Shown: one piece after another, positions 44,275 through 53,945 of the stretch
How the letters are laid out: each line of letters starts with the position of its first letter
Position numbering within the stretch: position 1 is the stretch's first letter
Source: Halobacteriovorax marinus SJ
GTDB lineage: Bacteria > Bdellovibrionota > Bacteriovoracia > Bacteriovoracales > Bacteriovoracaceae
DNA: 64,000 bases
NCBI RefSeq assembly: GCF_000210915.2
Contig: NC_016620.1
Location: 2,542,001-2,606,000 of the forward strand
Direction: 5' to 3'
The notes under the pieces: generated by a model
The model's database searches: none
Told to the model about the DNA's origin: nothing
Seen by the model: the letters and a program-made list of their open reading frames with translations, nothing else
Position numbers and translations under genes: made by a program

Positions 44275-45246
44275 TTAAATCACTTCATTTTTCTTAGAGC
44301 TATATCTCTCCATAATCAAGATTACAGTAAAGCAGATTATAATTAAAGCAAACGCTAAGAAAGTTTGAGAATCAAAATCACTTGGAAAAATATTGGCCTC
44401 TCTAAGGACTCTTACCTTTCCTCTAATAACTTTAGTTTCTAGAACTTCTTTCCACGGCCACACTTTCTTCATTGAACCAATAAGAATCCCTGTCAACAAG
44501 GCCATAGTCTGAGTTCTAAAGTGTTTCATGAAGTAATTTAAAATCTTTGAAAATCCTAAAAGTCCAGTTGCTGTCCCACATAGAAAAATTCCTATTGTAA
44601 CCATGTTCTCAGGTAAGAAAGGATTCTTAATGGCCCCTGTGATAAATTCATACTTCCCTAAAATTAGGAGAAGAAATGAACCACTTAAACCAGGGAGAAT
44701 CATTGCAGTGATGCCGATAATTCCACATAGATAGATAAACCACCAATCAAATGGCGTCGTCACGGGAATCAAACTAACTAAGACCCATGCTATGGCCGCA
44801 CCAATGGCAATGAACATGAGATTCATCGGCTTTGTCGGCTTATCAATATCTTTCCAGATTACAATTATAGATGCAGCGATGAGACCAAAGAACGCAGACC
44901 AAGTTGGAATCGGTTGCTCTTTAATAAGATAGTGCATAACTCTTGCTAGAGAGAGGATCGCAAAAATCATCCCAAATGCCAGAGGAATTATAAATCTTAA
45001 GTGAACTGAGCTTAAGGCCTCTTTCCATCTTAAAGTCACGAGATCTACAAAGAAGTTTTTCTTTATAGAGGCTACAGCTTCTAATAGAGGTTCATATATA
45101 CCAGTAATAAAAGCAACAGTTCCACCAGAAACCCCTGGAATCAGATCTGCTGTTCCCATACAGAAACCTTTTAGAGAGAGCATCAGGTATTCTTTCTTAG
45201 TCCTTGGACCGGGAGTTGCCTCCCACGATTCTTTCCAAGTTTTCAT
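44275..45246 (-). CDS. DUF368 polyprenyl-phosphate transporter family protein
   Basis: 323 residues, about eight helices. The N-terminal KGFCMGTADLIPGVSGGTVAF is the DUF368 signature, and GLSGSFLLLILGKYE is its repeat in the second half. DUF368 proteins are now considered carriers that return undecaprenyl phosphate across the inner membrane for cell-wall and O-antigen synthesis. The topA stop and its start overlap by 1 nt (TAATG). The tRNA-Arg gene follows after 5 nt. Confidence 0.85.
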   Translation of the reverse strand: MKTWKESWEATPGPRTKKEYLMLSLKGFCMGTADLIPGVSGGTVAFITGIYEPLLEAVASIKKNFFVDLVTLRWKEALSSVHLRFIIPLAFGMIFAILSLARVMHYLIKEQPIPTWSAFFGLIAASIIVIWKDIDKPTKPMNLMFIAIGAAIAWVLVSLIPVTTPFDWWFIYLCGIIGITAMILPGLSGSFLLLILGKYEFITGAIKNPFLPENMVTIGIFLCGTATGLLGFSKILNYFMKHFRTQTMALLTGILIGSMKKVWPWKEVLETKVIRGKVRVLREANIFPSDFDSQTFLAFALIIICFTVILIMERYSSKKNEVI

Positions 45247-47777
45247 TAATGGCTACCCTTTAGAGCTTCCTCTTCTTGTCTCTGCTTCTCTAACTCTTCT
45301 TTGCCGTACTTAGTTTGTTCCCACTCTAATTTGAATTTACACTTGGCACATTCTAAATGCTTTCCGTCTCTCTTAGTTTCTTTGAATCCCATAATTCCGT
45401 AACCACAAGAAGGACAGTCTTGAACATATGGTTTAGTCCAAGAAGCATTTTCACAATTTGGATAATTAGAGCAACCATAGAAAATTTTCCCGTAGCGACT
45501 CTTCTTCTCAGCAAACTTTCCAACATTACATTCAGGACAAGTAATATCTAATGTATAAGGTAATGTTGTGTCACATTGAGGGTAATCTTCACAACGTACG
45601 AACCTACCATACTTACCTTTTTTAACTTCTAATCTCTTTTGGCAATTTGGACAATTATCATGGAACCAATTCTTAGGTAATATTTCATAGCTTCCATCTA
45701 AGTGCTTTTTGAAGTCCTGTGTCGAGTTACAGTCTGGATAATTTGAACAAGCAAAGAACTGTCCATTTCTCCCCCATTTAATATGGTACTCTCCGTCCTC
45801 ACACTTCAAACAATTTATACCTGTTGGGATCAATTGCTTCTTAAGGTTCTTCATTTCTTCTTTGGCTTTTTCAAGAGTTACTTCAAACTCTTTCCAAAAC
45901 TCTTTTAAAACTTTCTTATACTTAATTGTCCCGTCTTCAATTTGATCCAGCAGCTCTTCAACACCTGCTGTAAACTTGATATCCATTACGTTTGGAAAAC
46001 TCTCTACCAGCATTCTACAAACGACAATTCCTAACTCAGTTGGAAGGAAGCGGTTTTCAGTTTTTTCAACATATCCTCTATCTTGAATATTTGAAATAAT
46101 CGCAGCGTATGTAGATGGTCTACCAATACCAAACTCCTCTAATGATTTAACAAGTGAAGCTTCATTAAATCTTGGAGGTGGTGACGTCCAATGCTCTTGC
46201 TCAGTTGGACCTTCGATTGGAGTAAAACTCTCTCCCGTATTTATAACAGGTAATAGTCCACTCTTTACTTCACCTGCATCGTTATCATCCTCATCATCTC
46301 CGCCTTTTCGAGATCTCTTCTCTGCTGCGGCTTCTAGGTATACAGTTCTAAAACCAGGGAATTTAATAATAGACCCATTGGCCTTAAAGAAATGCCCTTC
46401 TCGCTCCATCATAACTGTAGTCTGATCTATAATCGCTTGACTCATTTGAGATGAAATAAATTTATTCCAAATAAGTTCATAGAGCTTCTGCTGATCAGGC
46501 TCAAGATCTCCTCTAACGGAGTCAGGTGTAAAAGCTAAGTTAGTTGGACGGATGGCCTCGTGAGCATCCTGAACTTTAGAGCTTCCCTTTTTCTTATACT
46601 CGATAGGCTCAACCGATAAATAATCTTTTCCGTACTTATCAAGAATAAACTCTCTCAGTGCTCCCATTGCTTCTGGAGCAGTTCTAACAGAGTCAGTTCT
46701 CATATATGTAATAAGACCTTGCATACCATGCTCAGTAAGCTGGATACCTTCGTAGAGCTTTTGAGCTGTCATCATCGTTCTCTTAGCAGTAAAGCCTAAC
46801 TTATTAGCGGCTTCCTGTTGAAGCTTTGATGTTGTAAATGGAGGAGTTGGGTTTTGTTTCCTCTCCTTCTTCTTTACATCAATAACATCGAGGCTCTTTC
46901 CTTTAACATCAGAAAGAATTTTATCTACAAGATCTTTTTCAGTTAAGTCAGTTTTCTTTGTCGCTGACTCTCCGTAATATTTAACTTCAAATTTCTGGGC
47001 GTCTTTTTCGCAGACACCATGAATAGAAAACCACTGCTCAGGTTCAAAGGCATTGATCTCATCTTCTCTTTCAACAATAATTCTAAGGGCAACAGATTGA
47101 ACTCTACCCGCAGAAATCCCTCGCTGAACCTTATCCCAAAGTATTGGTGAAATTTTATATCCCACCAGACGGTCTAGAATTCTTCTCGTTTGTTGAGACT
47201 CATACATAGACTTATTTAATTCTGTTGGATTTTCTATTGCATTATTTACTGCAGACTTTGTTACCGCATTAAAAACAACACGATACATTTTCTTCTTCTT
47301 TCCAATTTCTTCAGCTAAATGGTGAGCGATCGCCTCCCCCTCGCGGTCCATATCGGGAGCAAGATAGATAGCAGTCGCATCCTTGGCCAACTCTTGAATT
47401 CTTTCAATTTTATCTTTCTTTCCTGTTATTGGAACAAGGTCAATTTGAAAGTTCTCTTTAATGTCGACACCAAGCTTAGATTTTGGAAGATCTTTAATAT
47501 GACCATTAGAGGCCACAACTTGATAACCTTTCCCAAGGTATTTCTTAATTGTCTTCGCTTTGGATGGTGATTCCACAATAACAAGACTATAGTCCCCAAG
47601 ATCTCTTTTCTTAGTAGTCTTCTTCTTAGTAGTCTTTGCTGTTTTCTTTTTTGCAGTTTTCTTCTTAGAAGTTGTCGTTTTCTTCTTTGTCGTCTTCTTT
47701 TTAGAAGAAGCCTTGGCGGTCTTTTTTGCTGTTTTCTTTGAAGACTTTGTTTCTTCAACAGCTTCTGAGCTGGCCAT
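45246..47777 (-). CDS. topA: DNA topoisomerase I with Lys-rich N-terminal tail
   Basis: 843 residues from ATG 47777, fixed by AAGGA upstream. An unusual N-terminal tail (residues 11-58) contains 24 Lys and one Arg in Lys/Thr/Ala repeats, like a histone H1 tail, ahead of the Toprim domain (LVIVESPSKAKTIKKYLG). The TopA core is normal: PDMDREGEAIAHHLA, catalytic Tyr in GLITYMRTDS, IGRPSTYA. Four Cys4 zinc ribbons follow at the C-terminus (CLKC, CPNC, CPEC, CPSC). Coupled to the DUF368 gene. Confidence 0.95.
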   Translation of the reverse strand: MASSEAVEETKSSKKTAKKTAKASSKKKTTKKKTTTSKKKTAKKKTAKTTKKKTTKKRDLGDYSLVIVESPSKAKTIKKYLGKGYQVVASNGHIKDLPKSKLGVDIKENFQIDLVPITGKKDKIERIQELAKDATAIYLAPDMDREGEAIAHHLAEEIGKKKKMYRVVFNAVTKSAVNNAIENPTELNKSMYESQQTRRILDRLVGYKISPILWDKVQRGISAGRVQSVALRIIVEREDEINAFEPEQWFSIHGVCEKDAQKFEVKYYGESATKKTDLTEKDLVDKILSDVKGKSLDVIDVKKKERKQNPTPPFTTSKLQQEAANKLGFTAKRTMMTAQKLYEGIQLTEHGMQGLITYMRTDSVRTAPEAMGALREFILDKYGKDYLSVEPIEYKKKGSSKVQDAHEAIRPTNLAFTPDSVRGDLEPDQQKLYELIWNKFISSQMSQAIIDQTTVMMEREGHFFKANGSIIKFPGFRTVYLEAAAEKRSRKGGDDEDDNDAGEVKSGLLPVINTGESFTPIEGPTEQEHWTSPPPRFNEASLVKSLEEFGIGRPSTYAAIISNIQDRGYVEKTENRFLPTELGIVVCRMLVESFPNVMDIKFTAGVEELLDQIEDGTIKYKKVLKEFWKEFEVTLEKAKEEMKNLKKQLIPTGINCLKCEDGEYHIKWGRNGQFFACSNYPDCNSTQDFKKHLDGSYEILPKNWFHDNCPNCQKRLEVKKGKYGRFVRCEDYPQCDTTLPYTLDITCPECNVGKFAEKKSRYGKIFYGCSNYPNCENASWTKPYVQDCPSCGYGIMGFKETKRDGKHLECAKCKFKLEWEQTKYGKEELEKQRQEEEALKGSH

Positions 47778-47800
47778 AATAACATCCTTATTTAAATGAA

Positions 47801-47822
47801 AGGGTGAAGCACGCTTCACCCT
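47801..47822 (-). other. Strong hairpin between LysM gene and topA
   Basis: AGGGTGAAG and CTTCACCCT form a perfect 9-bp stem (up to 10 bp) with a 4-nt loop. On the minus strand it is followed by TTTCATTT, a weak T-tract, so it may terminate the LysM transcript or act as a topA leader. Confidence 0.6.
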
Positions 47823-47859
47823 AACTAACTAATTGCACAATTTCTTATTTAAGAGACTT

Positions 47860-49992
47860 CTATAATGTGTCAGTATTTAACAACTCGTCAATCTCTTCTA
47901 GATCAAATTCCGTTAGACCGTATGGATTCTCTTTAGAATTAATGTCTTCATCCATATACTTGAGTCCAGCTTCATTTTCAATATCATTTAATGACTCGAA
48001 TGCGTCAGGATCTTGTTTCGCCTGAGCACCTTCAATTGAATCTAGGTCTTGCTGCTCTAAGTACTTATCTTCATCAACTCTCGCTTCATTTAGCGCTGTT
48101 TCAGCTTCAACGATTTCAGATTCAAGTCTTTCAAGCTCTAAGAGATCTTTCTCATGATCTTTAATAATAGATTTTTCTCTCTCTTGTCTCTCCAGCTCTT
48201 CAAGCTCATCATCCGTAAGTTGGACGCGGTCTGCTGCTTTGAGTAAATCTTCTGAAATATCATCTAGGTTTAACTCAACATCTAGCTCATCTAACGCATT
48301 TTGTTCAGTAACACTTACCTCAGCAAGATCTACACCTTTTCTAAGCATTGACGCTCGCGCTGCCTGCTCCTCTGTCTTAGAAAGAGCAAGTGTGGCCACT
48401 GGAATATCGAGCTTACTATTTGTAATTAATATGGTTGAAAAGTTATCGGTTAAAGTTATGACAACAGCTTCACCAATTTTATACGTTGGGTCAGGTGTAA
48501 TTTTTCTCTCTGTCCCATAGTCTTTAAACGAGAAGAGCTCAAAGATATTTCCTAACTCAACTCCATCAGCTCGTCCTCTATCTAAATAGACTACGTCTCC
48601 AAATGAAATTCCATTAATTGTATCTTTGAAAGTATCAACAATTGCACCTTCAATATTTCTCTTATTAAATGTTCTCGTGATTCTATTAATCTTCGGAGTA
48701 TAAACAGTCAGTCTATCTTTTCTTGAAACAAGACCTGTTAATTCGAAAATCTCACACTCCCATAGGTGATTAATTTTTCTAACCGCCTTAACCTGACCTG
48801 AAATATAGTACTTATAACCAGAACGATCTGATATTGGATGTGAACTCTTTCCCGCAGCTGAGTAAATCGAAAACTTATCGCCTGGTTTTACTTTCACAGA
48901 GTTATCAAATTTCACATAAACTTTATCAAACTTCTGAATGAAGATAGATTCTTTTTGAGTCGCCTCAATCTCTCCTAGGTCTTGAACAACGTTAGTCGTT
49001 ATAAAAGTATTTAGGTAGAAACCTTCCTTTATATCAAAAGTTATTCTCGAACTTCTATCAAACCCAGAGCTATCATACTCATCCCCTGGTTCTTGAATGA
49101 CAATATCTGGAACCGGTGGATCGTATTTCTTATACTCATTTCTAAGCTGTAGGTTTCCAATTTCAAATAAGTCTTCATAAGTCTCAACAGAAGCGTATTG
49201 AAAATATGCACCTTCAGAGATTAATTTATTTCTCTCTTTAATCCATGCAGGCTCTACATCTTCTCCAAATGAAGTGAAGTCTAACTTCTTAGACTTTACT
49301 CCATCATTCCCACCCTTCTTTGAAGGATTGAGGGCTTCATCAAAAGAGCTCACTTCAATAGAAGGCATCTCATCAGAGCTTCCTGTATCAAAGGCCAAGA
49401 CCATACCGGGCTCAATTTCGTGAGGGTTAGTGATATGTGGGTTTAGTGACCAGATTTTAGAATAGTAGAAACCAGATCCAAAAAGTTTTTGAGAAATCTT
49501 CCAAAGCCAGTCACCTTCTTGAACTACGTACTTATCAAGGTTAGACCCTGTTGAGATCTCTTGCCATTCCTTTGCAGGAATTTTTGTCTCAACATACTTT
49601 GAAAGCTCTAATAACTTACTCTCCTCAGATCCCACATCAAAGATTTCTGTTTCATTATTTCTAGATGATTCTCTTGTATCACCATTAGTGAGCTTAACAT
49701 TTTCTTTAATCAATATATCTGGATCTTCGTCCATAAGAGGGATTTCTGTATTCTTCTTTTTCTTATCGCCTACTGAAAAAACAGCTTCGCCAACATCTTC
49801 CTTCAGCGATTCTAAATCATCTATTTCCTCTAATGTAGATAGATCTAGCGAATTACTCGCTGGAGCTGCATCTTCTTTTAAAATGGAAATATCTGAATCA
49901 TCCATTAACTCAAGACCGTCTAAGTCTTGCGCCATGGTCGAATGACCAATTACCAGAAGTATTAATAAATTTAGTAACTTCTTTTTCTTCAT
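47860..49992 (-). CDS. Secreted LysM-domain protein
   Basis: 710 residues. Signal peptide ending STMAQ; an acidic region (about 25-140, DLDGLELMDDSDIS); a LysM domain (about 150-200) with YVVQEGDWLWKISQKLF and NPHITNPHEIEPGMVL that binds peptidoglycan; then beta-rich domains with KVYVKFDNSVKVKPGDKFSIYS; and an acidic coiled-coil tail (DELEELERQEREKSI). A Bdellovibrionota envelope protein of unknown role. Shares a 1-nt overlap with the lipoprotein before it. Confidence 0.75.
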   Translation of the reverse strand: MKKKKLLNLLILLVIGHSTMAQDLDGLELMDDSDISILKEDAAPASNSLDLSTLEEIDDLESLKEDVGEAVFSVGDKKKKNTEIPLMDEDPDILIKENVKLTNGDTRESSRNNETEIFDVGSEESKLLELSKYVETKIPAKEWQEISTGSNLDKYVVQEGDWLWKISQKLFGSGFYYSKIWSLNPHITNPHEIEPGMVLAFDTGSSDEMPSIEVSSFDEALNPSKKGGNDGVKSKKLDFTSFGEDVEPAWIKERNKLISEGAYFQYASVETYEDLFEIGNLQLRNEYKKYDPPVPDIVIQEPGDEYDSSGFDRSSRITFDIKEGFYLNTFITTNVVQDLGEIEATQKESIFIQKFDKVYVKFDNSVKVKPGDKFSIYSAAGKSSHPISDRSGYKYYISGQVKAVRKINHLWECEIFELTGLVSRKDRLTVYTPKINRITRTFNKRNIEGAIVDTFKDTINGISFGDVVYLDRGRADGVELGNIFELFSFKDYGTERKITPDPTYKIGEAVVITLTDNFSTILITNSKLDIPVATLALSKTEEQAARASMLRKGVDLAEVSVTEQNALDELDVELNLDDISEDLLKAADRVQLTDDELEELERQEREKSIIKDHEKDLLELERLESEIVEAETALNEARVDEDKYLEQQDLDSIEGAQAKQDPDAFESLNDIENEAGLKYMDEDINSKENPYGLTEFDLEEIDELLNTDTL

Positions 49993-50765
49993 TATGCCTG
50001 CTCAAAAAAATCGTGAAGGATTGAATAATACTTTTGCTTCTTCTTAGAGAGTTTTAATTTCTCACTACAAACGATAAGTCTTCCTAAAACTTTTAGCACT
50101 ACACCAGAGAAGGCTTCCTTATGAATGATCTCTTCAAAGACTTGCATCGCTAAGTCAAACTCCCCTTGAATGAAGAGTAGCTCGCCAATTTCAAACTTTG
50201 CTCTCACCTTAATCTGCCTTACATTAGACTTTTCCAGTTCTTTTAAAATAGTAAGTGATTGATCAAACTTATTTTGAGAACTCAATGCTCTCGCTCTTTC
50301 AAGACTTATAATCTGGGCCTCAATCTCCGATGGCGGAACAACCACAGGAGCTACCGTAGCTCTTGAGTCAATAGAGTTCACCTTCTTAGCAATTGGCTCT
50401 CCGGAAAAAACATCTACTGTCTCAACAAGATCACTACTCTCTTTAGCCTGGCTAAGTTGATTTACAATTTCTTCTGATGATAATTGAGGAGCCTGTTGCT
50501 CTACAGGGACTGGCGTACTCTTGGACTTTGCTAGTAGCTCGTTATACTTTCTTTGTAGTTGTTCGTATTGCTCTTTTGGAACTGATTGAAGCTTCTCACT
50601 TCTTTTCTCTTGAGCACTCTCTACAGTCTCATCTCCAAAGAGGCTGCGCTTACTGCTAATCCATGAACACGAAGTAAGTGAAAGAATAAATAATAAAGGT
50701 AGAAAACTTTGAATTCCTCGTGTGAATACACGTCTATTCAAGAATTTTTCAGAAATACTTTTCAC
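49992..50765 (-). CDS. Lipoprotein with helical repeat domain, partner of the LysM protein
   Basis: 257 residues. GTG start with GGAGG 7 nt upstream. Lipobox LSLTSC at about residue 33, coiled region (QYEQLQRKYNELLAKSKST), then a helical TPR-like domain (LERARALSSQNKFDQSLTILKEL, FEIGELLFIQGEFDLAMQVFEEI). Start of the LysM gene overlaps its stop by 1 nt, so the two are co-translated and likely act together at the outer membrane. Confidence 0.7.
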   Translation of the reverse strand: MKSISEKFLNRRVFTRGIQSFLPLLFILSLTSCSWISSKRSLFGDETVESAQEKRSEKLQSVPKEQYEQLQRKYNELLAKSKSTPVPVEQQAPQLSSEEIVNQLSQAKESSDLVETVDVFSGEPIAKKVNSIDSRATVAPVVVPPSEIEAQIISLERARALSSQNKFDQSLTILKELEKSNVRQIKVRAKFEIGELLFIQGEFDLAMQVFEEIIHKEAFSGVVLKVLGRLIVCSEKLKLSKKKQKYYSILHDFFEQA

Positions 50766-50833
50766 TTTTCGTCCTCCATGACATATAAGCTCTTAATAAT
50801 ATAGTAATAGAAAATGAAATTGGTGGCAACGCA

Positions 50834-51103
50834 ATGACCAACTTAGATAATAATACCCAAGTTATTCACTTAATTATTAGAGTCCCGAAAGCTGATGCAG
50901 CATTTACATACTTCCAATTGGAGGCAAATGAAGGCCTGTGTTTCTACTCGACACTAGAAGATTCGTTAAGGGAAAGCTACCGAGACATTACTATAAAGGC
51001 CCATCAGAGTCTTGAGAGCGAAATGCGCTCTGTACTTGACACGCTTAGCAAAAATGTTAGCTTTGAAGTACTACTGGATGAAACGAAAGAGGATTCGCTA
51101 TGA
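50834..51103 (+). CDS. Small cytoplasmic protein, possibly DUF4911-like
   Basis: 89 residues, no signal. The pattern IIRVPKADAAFTYFQLEANEGLCFYSTLED reads like DUF4911, a short family from delta-type bacteria ('eayegl.v..T.d'). The rest is acidic helix. Overlaps the next gene by 4 nt (ATGA). The match is weak. Confidence 0.5.
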   Translation: MTNLDNNTQVIHLIIRVPKADAAFTYFQLEANEGLCFYSTLEDSLRESYRDITIKAHQSLESEMRSVLDTLSKNVSFEVLLDETKEDSL

Positions 51104-51444
51104 AAAAACTATTTCTACTTACATTTGTTGCGGCAATATTTTCCGGATGCGGAAGTGTGACTAAGGGAATAGCTCCAGAACTTGAGATTATTCTTACTAA
51201 GAAAGGAAGAAATGTTGGTGGAACTGTTGTTTACAACCCTTATGGAATTGAACACCTTACAAAGATGAGAAGAAATAAGGCCATTGCTAGAATGCGCTCT
51301 GTATGTCACCCAGCTCCTTATAAAATAGTAAATGAAGAGACATTAGCTCCAGAAGAAAGAAAAGAGAAATACTCTGGAAATATGAAAGTTCTCATGGGCA
51401 AGAAGATCAGGTTTATTGATTTTGAGTGCTTTTACCCATACTAA
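51100..51444 (+). CDS. Small lipoprotein, unknown
   Basis: 114 residues. Lipobox AIFSGC with Cys at about residue 17. The mature part is basic with two further Cys (VCHPAP, FECFYPY) and TVVYNPYGIEHLTKM. Overlaps the DUF4911-like gene start to stop and lies 28 nt before a solute-binding protein gene. No family recognised. Confidence 0.7.
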   Translation: MKKLFLLTFVAAIFSGCGSVTKGIAPELEIILTKKGRNVGGTVVYNPYGIEHLTKMRRNKAIARMRSVCHPAPYKIVNEETLAPEERKEKYSGNMKVLMGKKIRFIDFECFYPY

Positions 51445-51472
51445 ATTCATGTTTTTATATTAATATATAAGT

Positions 51473-52183
51473 ATGAATAAATTTATTTTACTCTATTTAC
51501 TCCTCACTTTTTCCGCAAATGCACTAGTGGCAAACCTAGCCGTTGAAGACAGTTGGCCACCATACTCAGATGAAAATGGAAAAGGAATTTCAACCAATAT
51601 TATAAAGGCAGCATTTAAGGCAGTTGATGTAGAAGCAAAGGTCAGTGTCTTCCCCTACGCTAGGGCCCTTCGAGTTGTACAAACTGGAGAATACGATGGC
51701 TGCTACAATGTTACCAAACAAGAGAGCACTAAGAAGCTCTTTCACTTTGGTGAAGAACCAATTTTAAAATCGCAAGCTTCTTTCTTTCAACATAGAGAAA
51801 CTCCTTTGAAGTATGAAGCCATTCATGAGATTCCAAAAGGTACAACTTTAGTTTTAATTAGAGGTTATGAATACGGGGATAACTTCGATAAAATAAAAAA
51901 TCACTTCAAGTTATTCTACGTTAATAACCAAAAGCAGATTATTAAAATGATTCTAAACAAGAGGGCAACTCTTACAATCATGTTTGATAATGTTGCGAAA
52001 TATCACCTTAAAGGTAATCCTAGAGCAAAAGAAATCAAGAGAACAATTCCCAATCATATGAGCGATATCTATGTTGGATTTAATTTGAAATCTGCTAAGT
52101 CAAAAGCTCTTTCTAAGAAATTAGATGAAGGCCTTAGAATCATAAAGGCCAATGGTGTTTATAATAAACTAGCTCAATTCTAA
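51473..52183 (+). CDS. Periplasmic solute-binding protein, family 3 type
   Basis: 236 residues. Signal peptide about 18 residues (LLYLLLTFSANALVA). ABC transporter solute-binding pattern: AVEDSWPPYSDENGKGISTNIIKAAF at the N-terminus, FPYARALRVVQTGEYDGCYN, and DIYVGFNLK. No transporter permease or ATPase is adjacent, so it may act in sensing or use a shared transporter. Ends one base before the convergent ABC exporter stop. Confidence 0.8.
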   Translation: MNKFILLYLLLTFSANALVANLAVEDSWPPYSDENGKGISTNIIKAAFKAVDVEAKVSVFPYARALRVVQTGEYDGCYNVTKQESTKKLFHFGEEPILKSQASFFQHRETPLKYEAIHEIPKGTTLVLIRGYEYGDNFDKIKNHFKLFYVNNQKQIIKMILNKRATLTIMFDNVAKYHLKGNPRAKEIKRTIPNHMSDIYVGFNLKSAKSKALSKKLDEGLRIIKANGVYNKLAQF

Positions 52184-53944
52184 TTATTCACCAGTTTGAA
52201 CACTCCACAGACTCTTATACATCCCACCTTTGGCAAGTAGCTCTTCGTGAGTTCCGTTTTCAGTGACGACACCTTTTTCTAAAACATAAATTTGATGAGC
52301 ATGTCTAATTGTTGAAAGCCTATGGGCAATCATTATAGTAGTCTTTTCATTGGTGATCTTATTAAGTGACCTTTGAATCGCTGCTTCTGTTTCATTATCG
52401 ACAGCGGAAGTCGCTTCATCAAAAATAAAGATTGGAGAATTCTTCATTACGGCCCTGGCAATAGAGATTCTCTGTCTCTGTCCACCAGAGAGCTTCTGCC
52501 CCCTCTCTCCTACTAGAGTTTGATAACCATTTGGAAGGGACATTATGAATTCATGAGCTTCTGCCGTTTTGGCCGCCTTAATAATCTCTTCTCTATTTGC
52601 ATTTTCTATTCCGTAAGCAATATTCTCTTCGACTGTTCCGTGAAAGAGATAATTATCTTGCCCAACATAGGAAATTTTCTTTCTGAGGTCTTGTTGAGAA
52701 ATTTCAGTCAGTCTATGACTTCCCAACTCGATTGCTCCTTTTGTGCAATCATAGAATCTAAGAAGTAGCTTTACGAGAGTACTTTTTCCAGATCCCGTTG
52801 AGCCAACGATAGCAATTGTTTTACCAGAATCAACTTTTATATCTATTCCATTTAAAACGTTAAATCCCTCTTCGTAAGCAAAGCTTATATTATTAAAGTG
52901 AATGCTCTCTACTTCCTCATCACTTATTGCATCGCCATCTTTAATACCTAGAGGTGTTTCCATAAGATCAAAAATTCTATTTGCCGAGGCCATCGCTCTT
53001 TGAAAGAGATCATATGTTTGACCTAATGAAGTTAAAGGCCAAAGAAGTCTCTGAGTTAAAAATATAAGTACACTATATGAACCAATCTCAAGTGCTCCAC
53101 TTTGAACTTTATTAGCCCCAACGATCATCGTCATCAGAAATCCACAAAGAATAACCATTCGAATGAGAGGTGAAAAAAGAGAGCTTAACTTAATCGCAGA
53201 GAAGTTTGCCATAGCATAGCTAGTACTCTGCTCTTTAATGCGTTTTGCTTCAAAAACCTCAGCACAATAACTTTTAATTGTCGCAATTCCTGCCAAGTTA
53301 TTATTCAATATACTATTTAAAAGTCCTGCATTATCTCTAACGCTTCGATACCTCTTTTCAATTCTCTTTTGAAAGAAATAAGAACCAAATAAAACCATTG
53401 GTACAGGTAGAAATGAGAGAGCTGCAATTAGTGGCGAAAAGTAAAAGAAGATGATTCCAATACTAATGACTGTCGTTGCGACTTGAATAAGAGAATTTGC
53501 TCCATCATCAAGAAACCTCTCCAGTTGATTAACATCATCATTCATAATTGAGATCAGATTCCCCGTACTCTTATTTTCGAAGTAACTTAGCTCTAACTTT
53601 TGAACATGATTATATGTATCTAGTCTTAAATCATTTTGAACGTTTTGTGCGAGACCTCTCCACTTTACTTTTAATAAATATTCAAAGAATGACTCTAGTA
53701 CCCAGACCACAATCGTTAGTCCAGCAATAGCATAGATCTGCTCCATCATTGTATGAAAGCCAAAGCCTGCAACAAATGAGTCTTCTTTTTTTACAACAAC
53801 ATCTACAGTCATCCCAATAAGAAGCGGTGGGGCAATATCAAATATTTTATTTAGAATTGAATATATAGTTGCAAGCCAGACTGTTCCTCGTCTGGCCTTC
53901 ATATATTTCAATAATCTCTTAAGTGGTGTGGTCTCTTCTTTCAA
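52184..53944 (-). CDS. ABC exporter (membrane plus ATPase, MsbA-like layout)
   Basis: 586 residues: six-helix membrane domain (about 1-320) then ATPase with Walker A GSTGSGKST, signature LSGGQRQRISIARA and Walker B FIFDEATSAVD. Half-transporter that works as a homodimer, like MsbA or multidrug exporters; substrate cannot be read. Start TTG 53944 is weak (no ribosome-binding site), and ATG at residue 14 is possible. Follows the nuclease gene after 1 nt. Confidence 0.85.
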   Translation of the reverse strand: MKEETTPLKRLLKYMKARRGTVWLATIYSILNKIFDIAPPLLIGMTVDVVVKKEDSFVAGFGFHTMMEQIYAIAGLTIVVWVLESFFEYLLKVKWRGLAQNVQNDLRLDTYNHVQKLELSYFENKSTGNLISIMNDDVNQLERFLDDGANSLIQVATTVISIGIIFFYFSPLIAALSFLPVPMVLFGSYFFQKRIEKRYRSVRDNAGLLNSILNNNLAGIATIKSYCAEVFEAKRIKEQSTSYAMANFSAIKLSSLFSPLIRMVILCGFLMTMIVGANKVQSGALEIGSYSVLIFLTQRLLWPLTSLGQTYDLFQRAMASANRIFDLMETPLGIKDGDAISDEEVESIHFNNISFAYEEGFNVLNGIDIKVDSGKTIAIVGSTGSGKSTLVKLLLRFYDCTKGAIELGSHRLTEISQQDLRKKISYVGQDNYLFHGTVEENIAYGIENANREEIIKAAKTAEAHEFIMSLPNGYQTLVGERGQKLSGGQRQRISIARAVMKNSPIFIFDEATSAVDNETEAAIQRSLNKITNEKTTIMIAHRLSTIRHAHQIYVLEKGVVTENGTHEELLAKGGMYKSLWSVQTGE

Positions 53945-53945
53945 A

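Noticed and set aside
47590-47750. Low-complexity repeats resembling a microsatellite
   Set aside because: They are explained by Lys/Thr/Ala codons of the TopA N-terminal tail; no independent repeat element.
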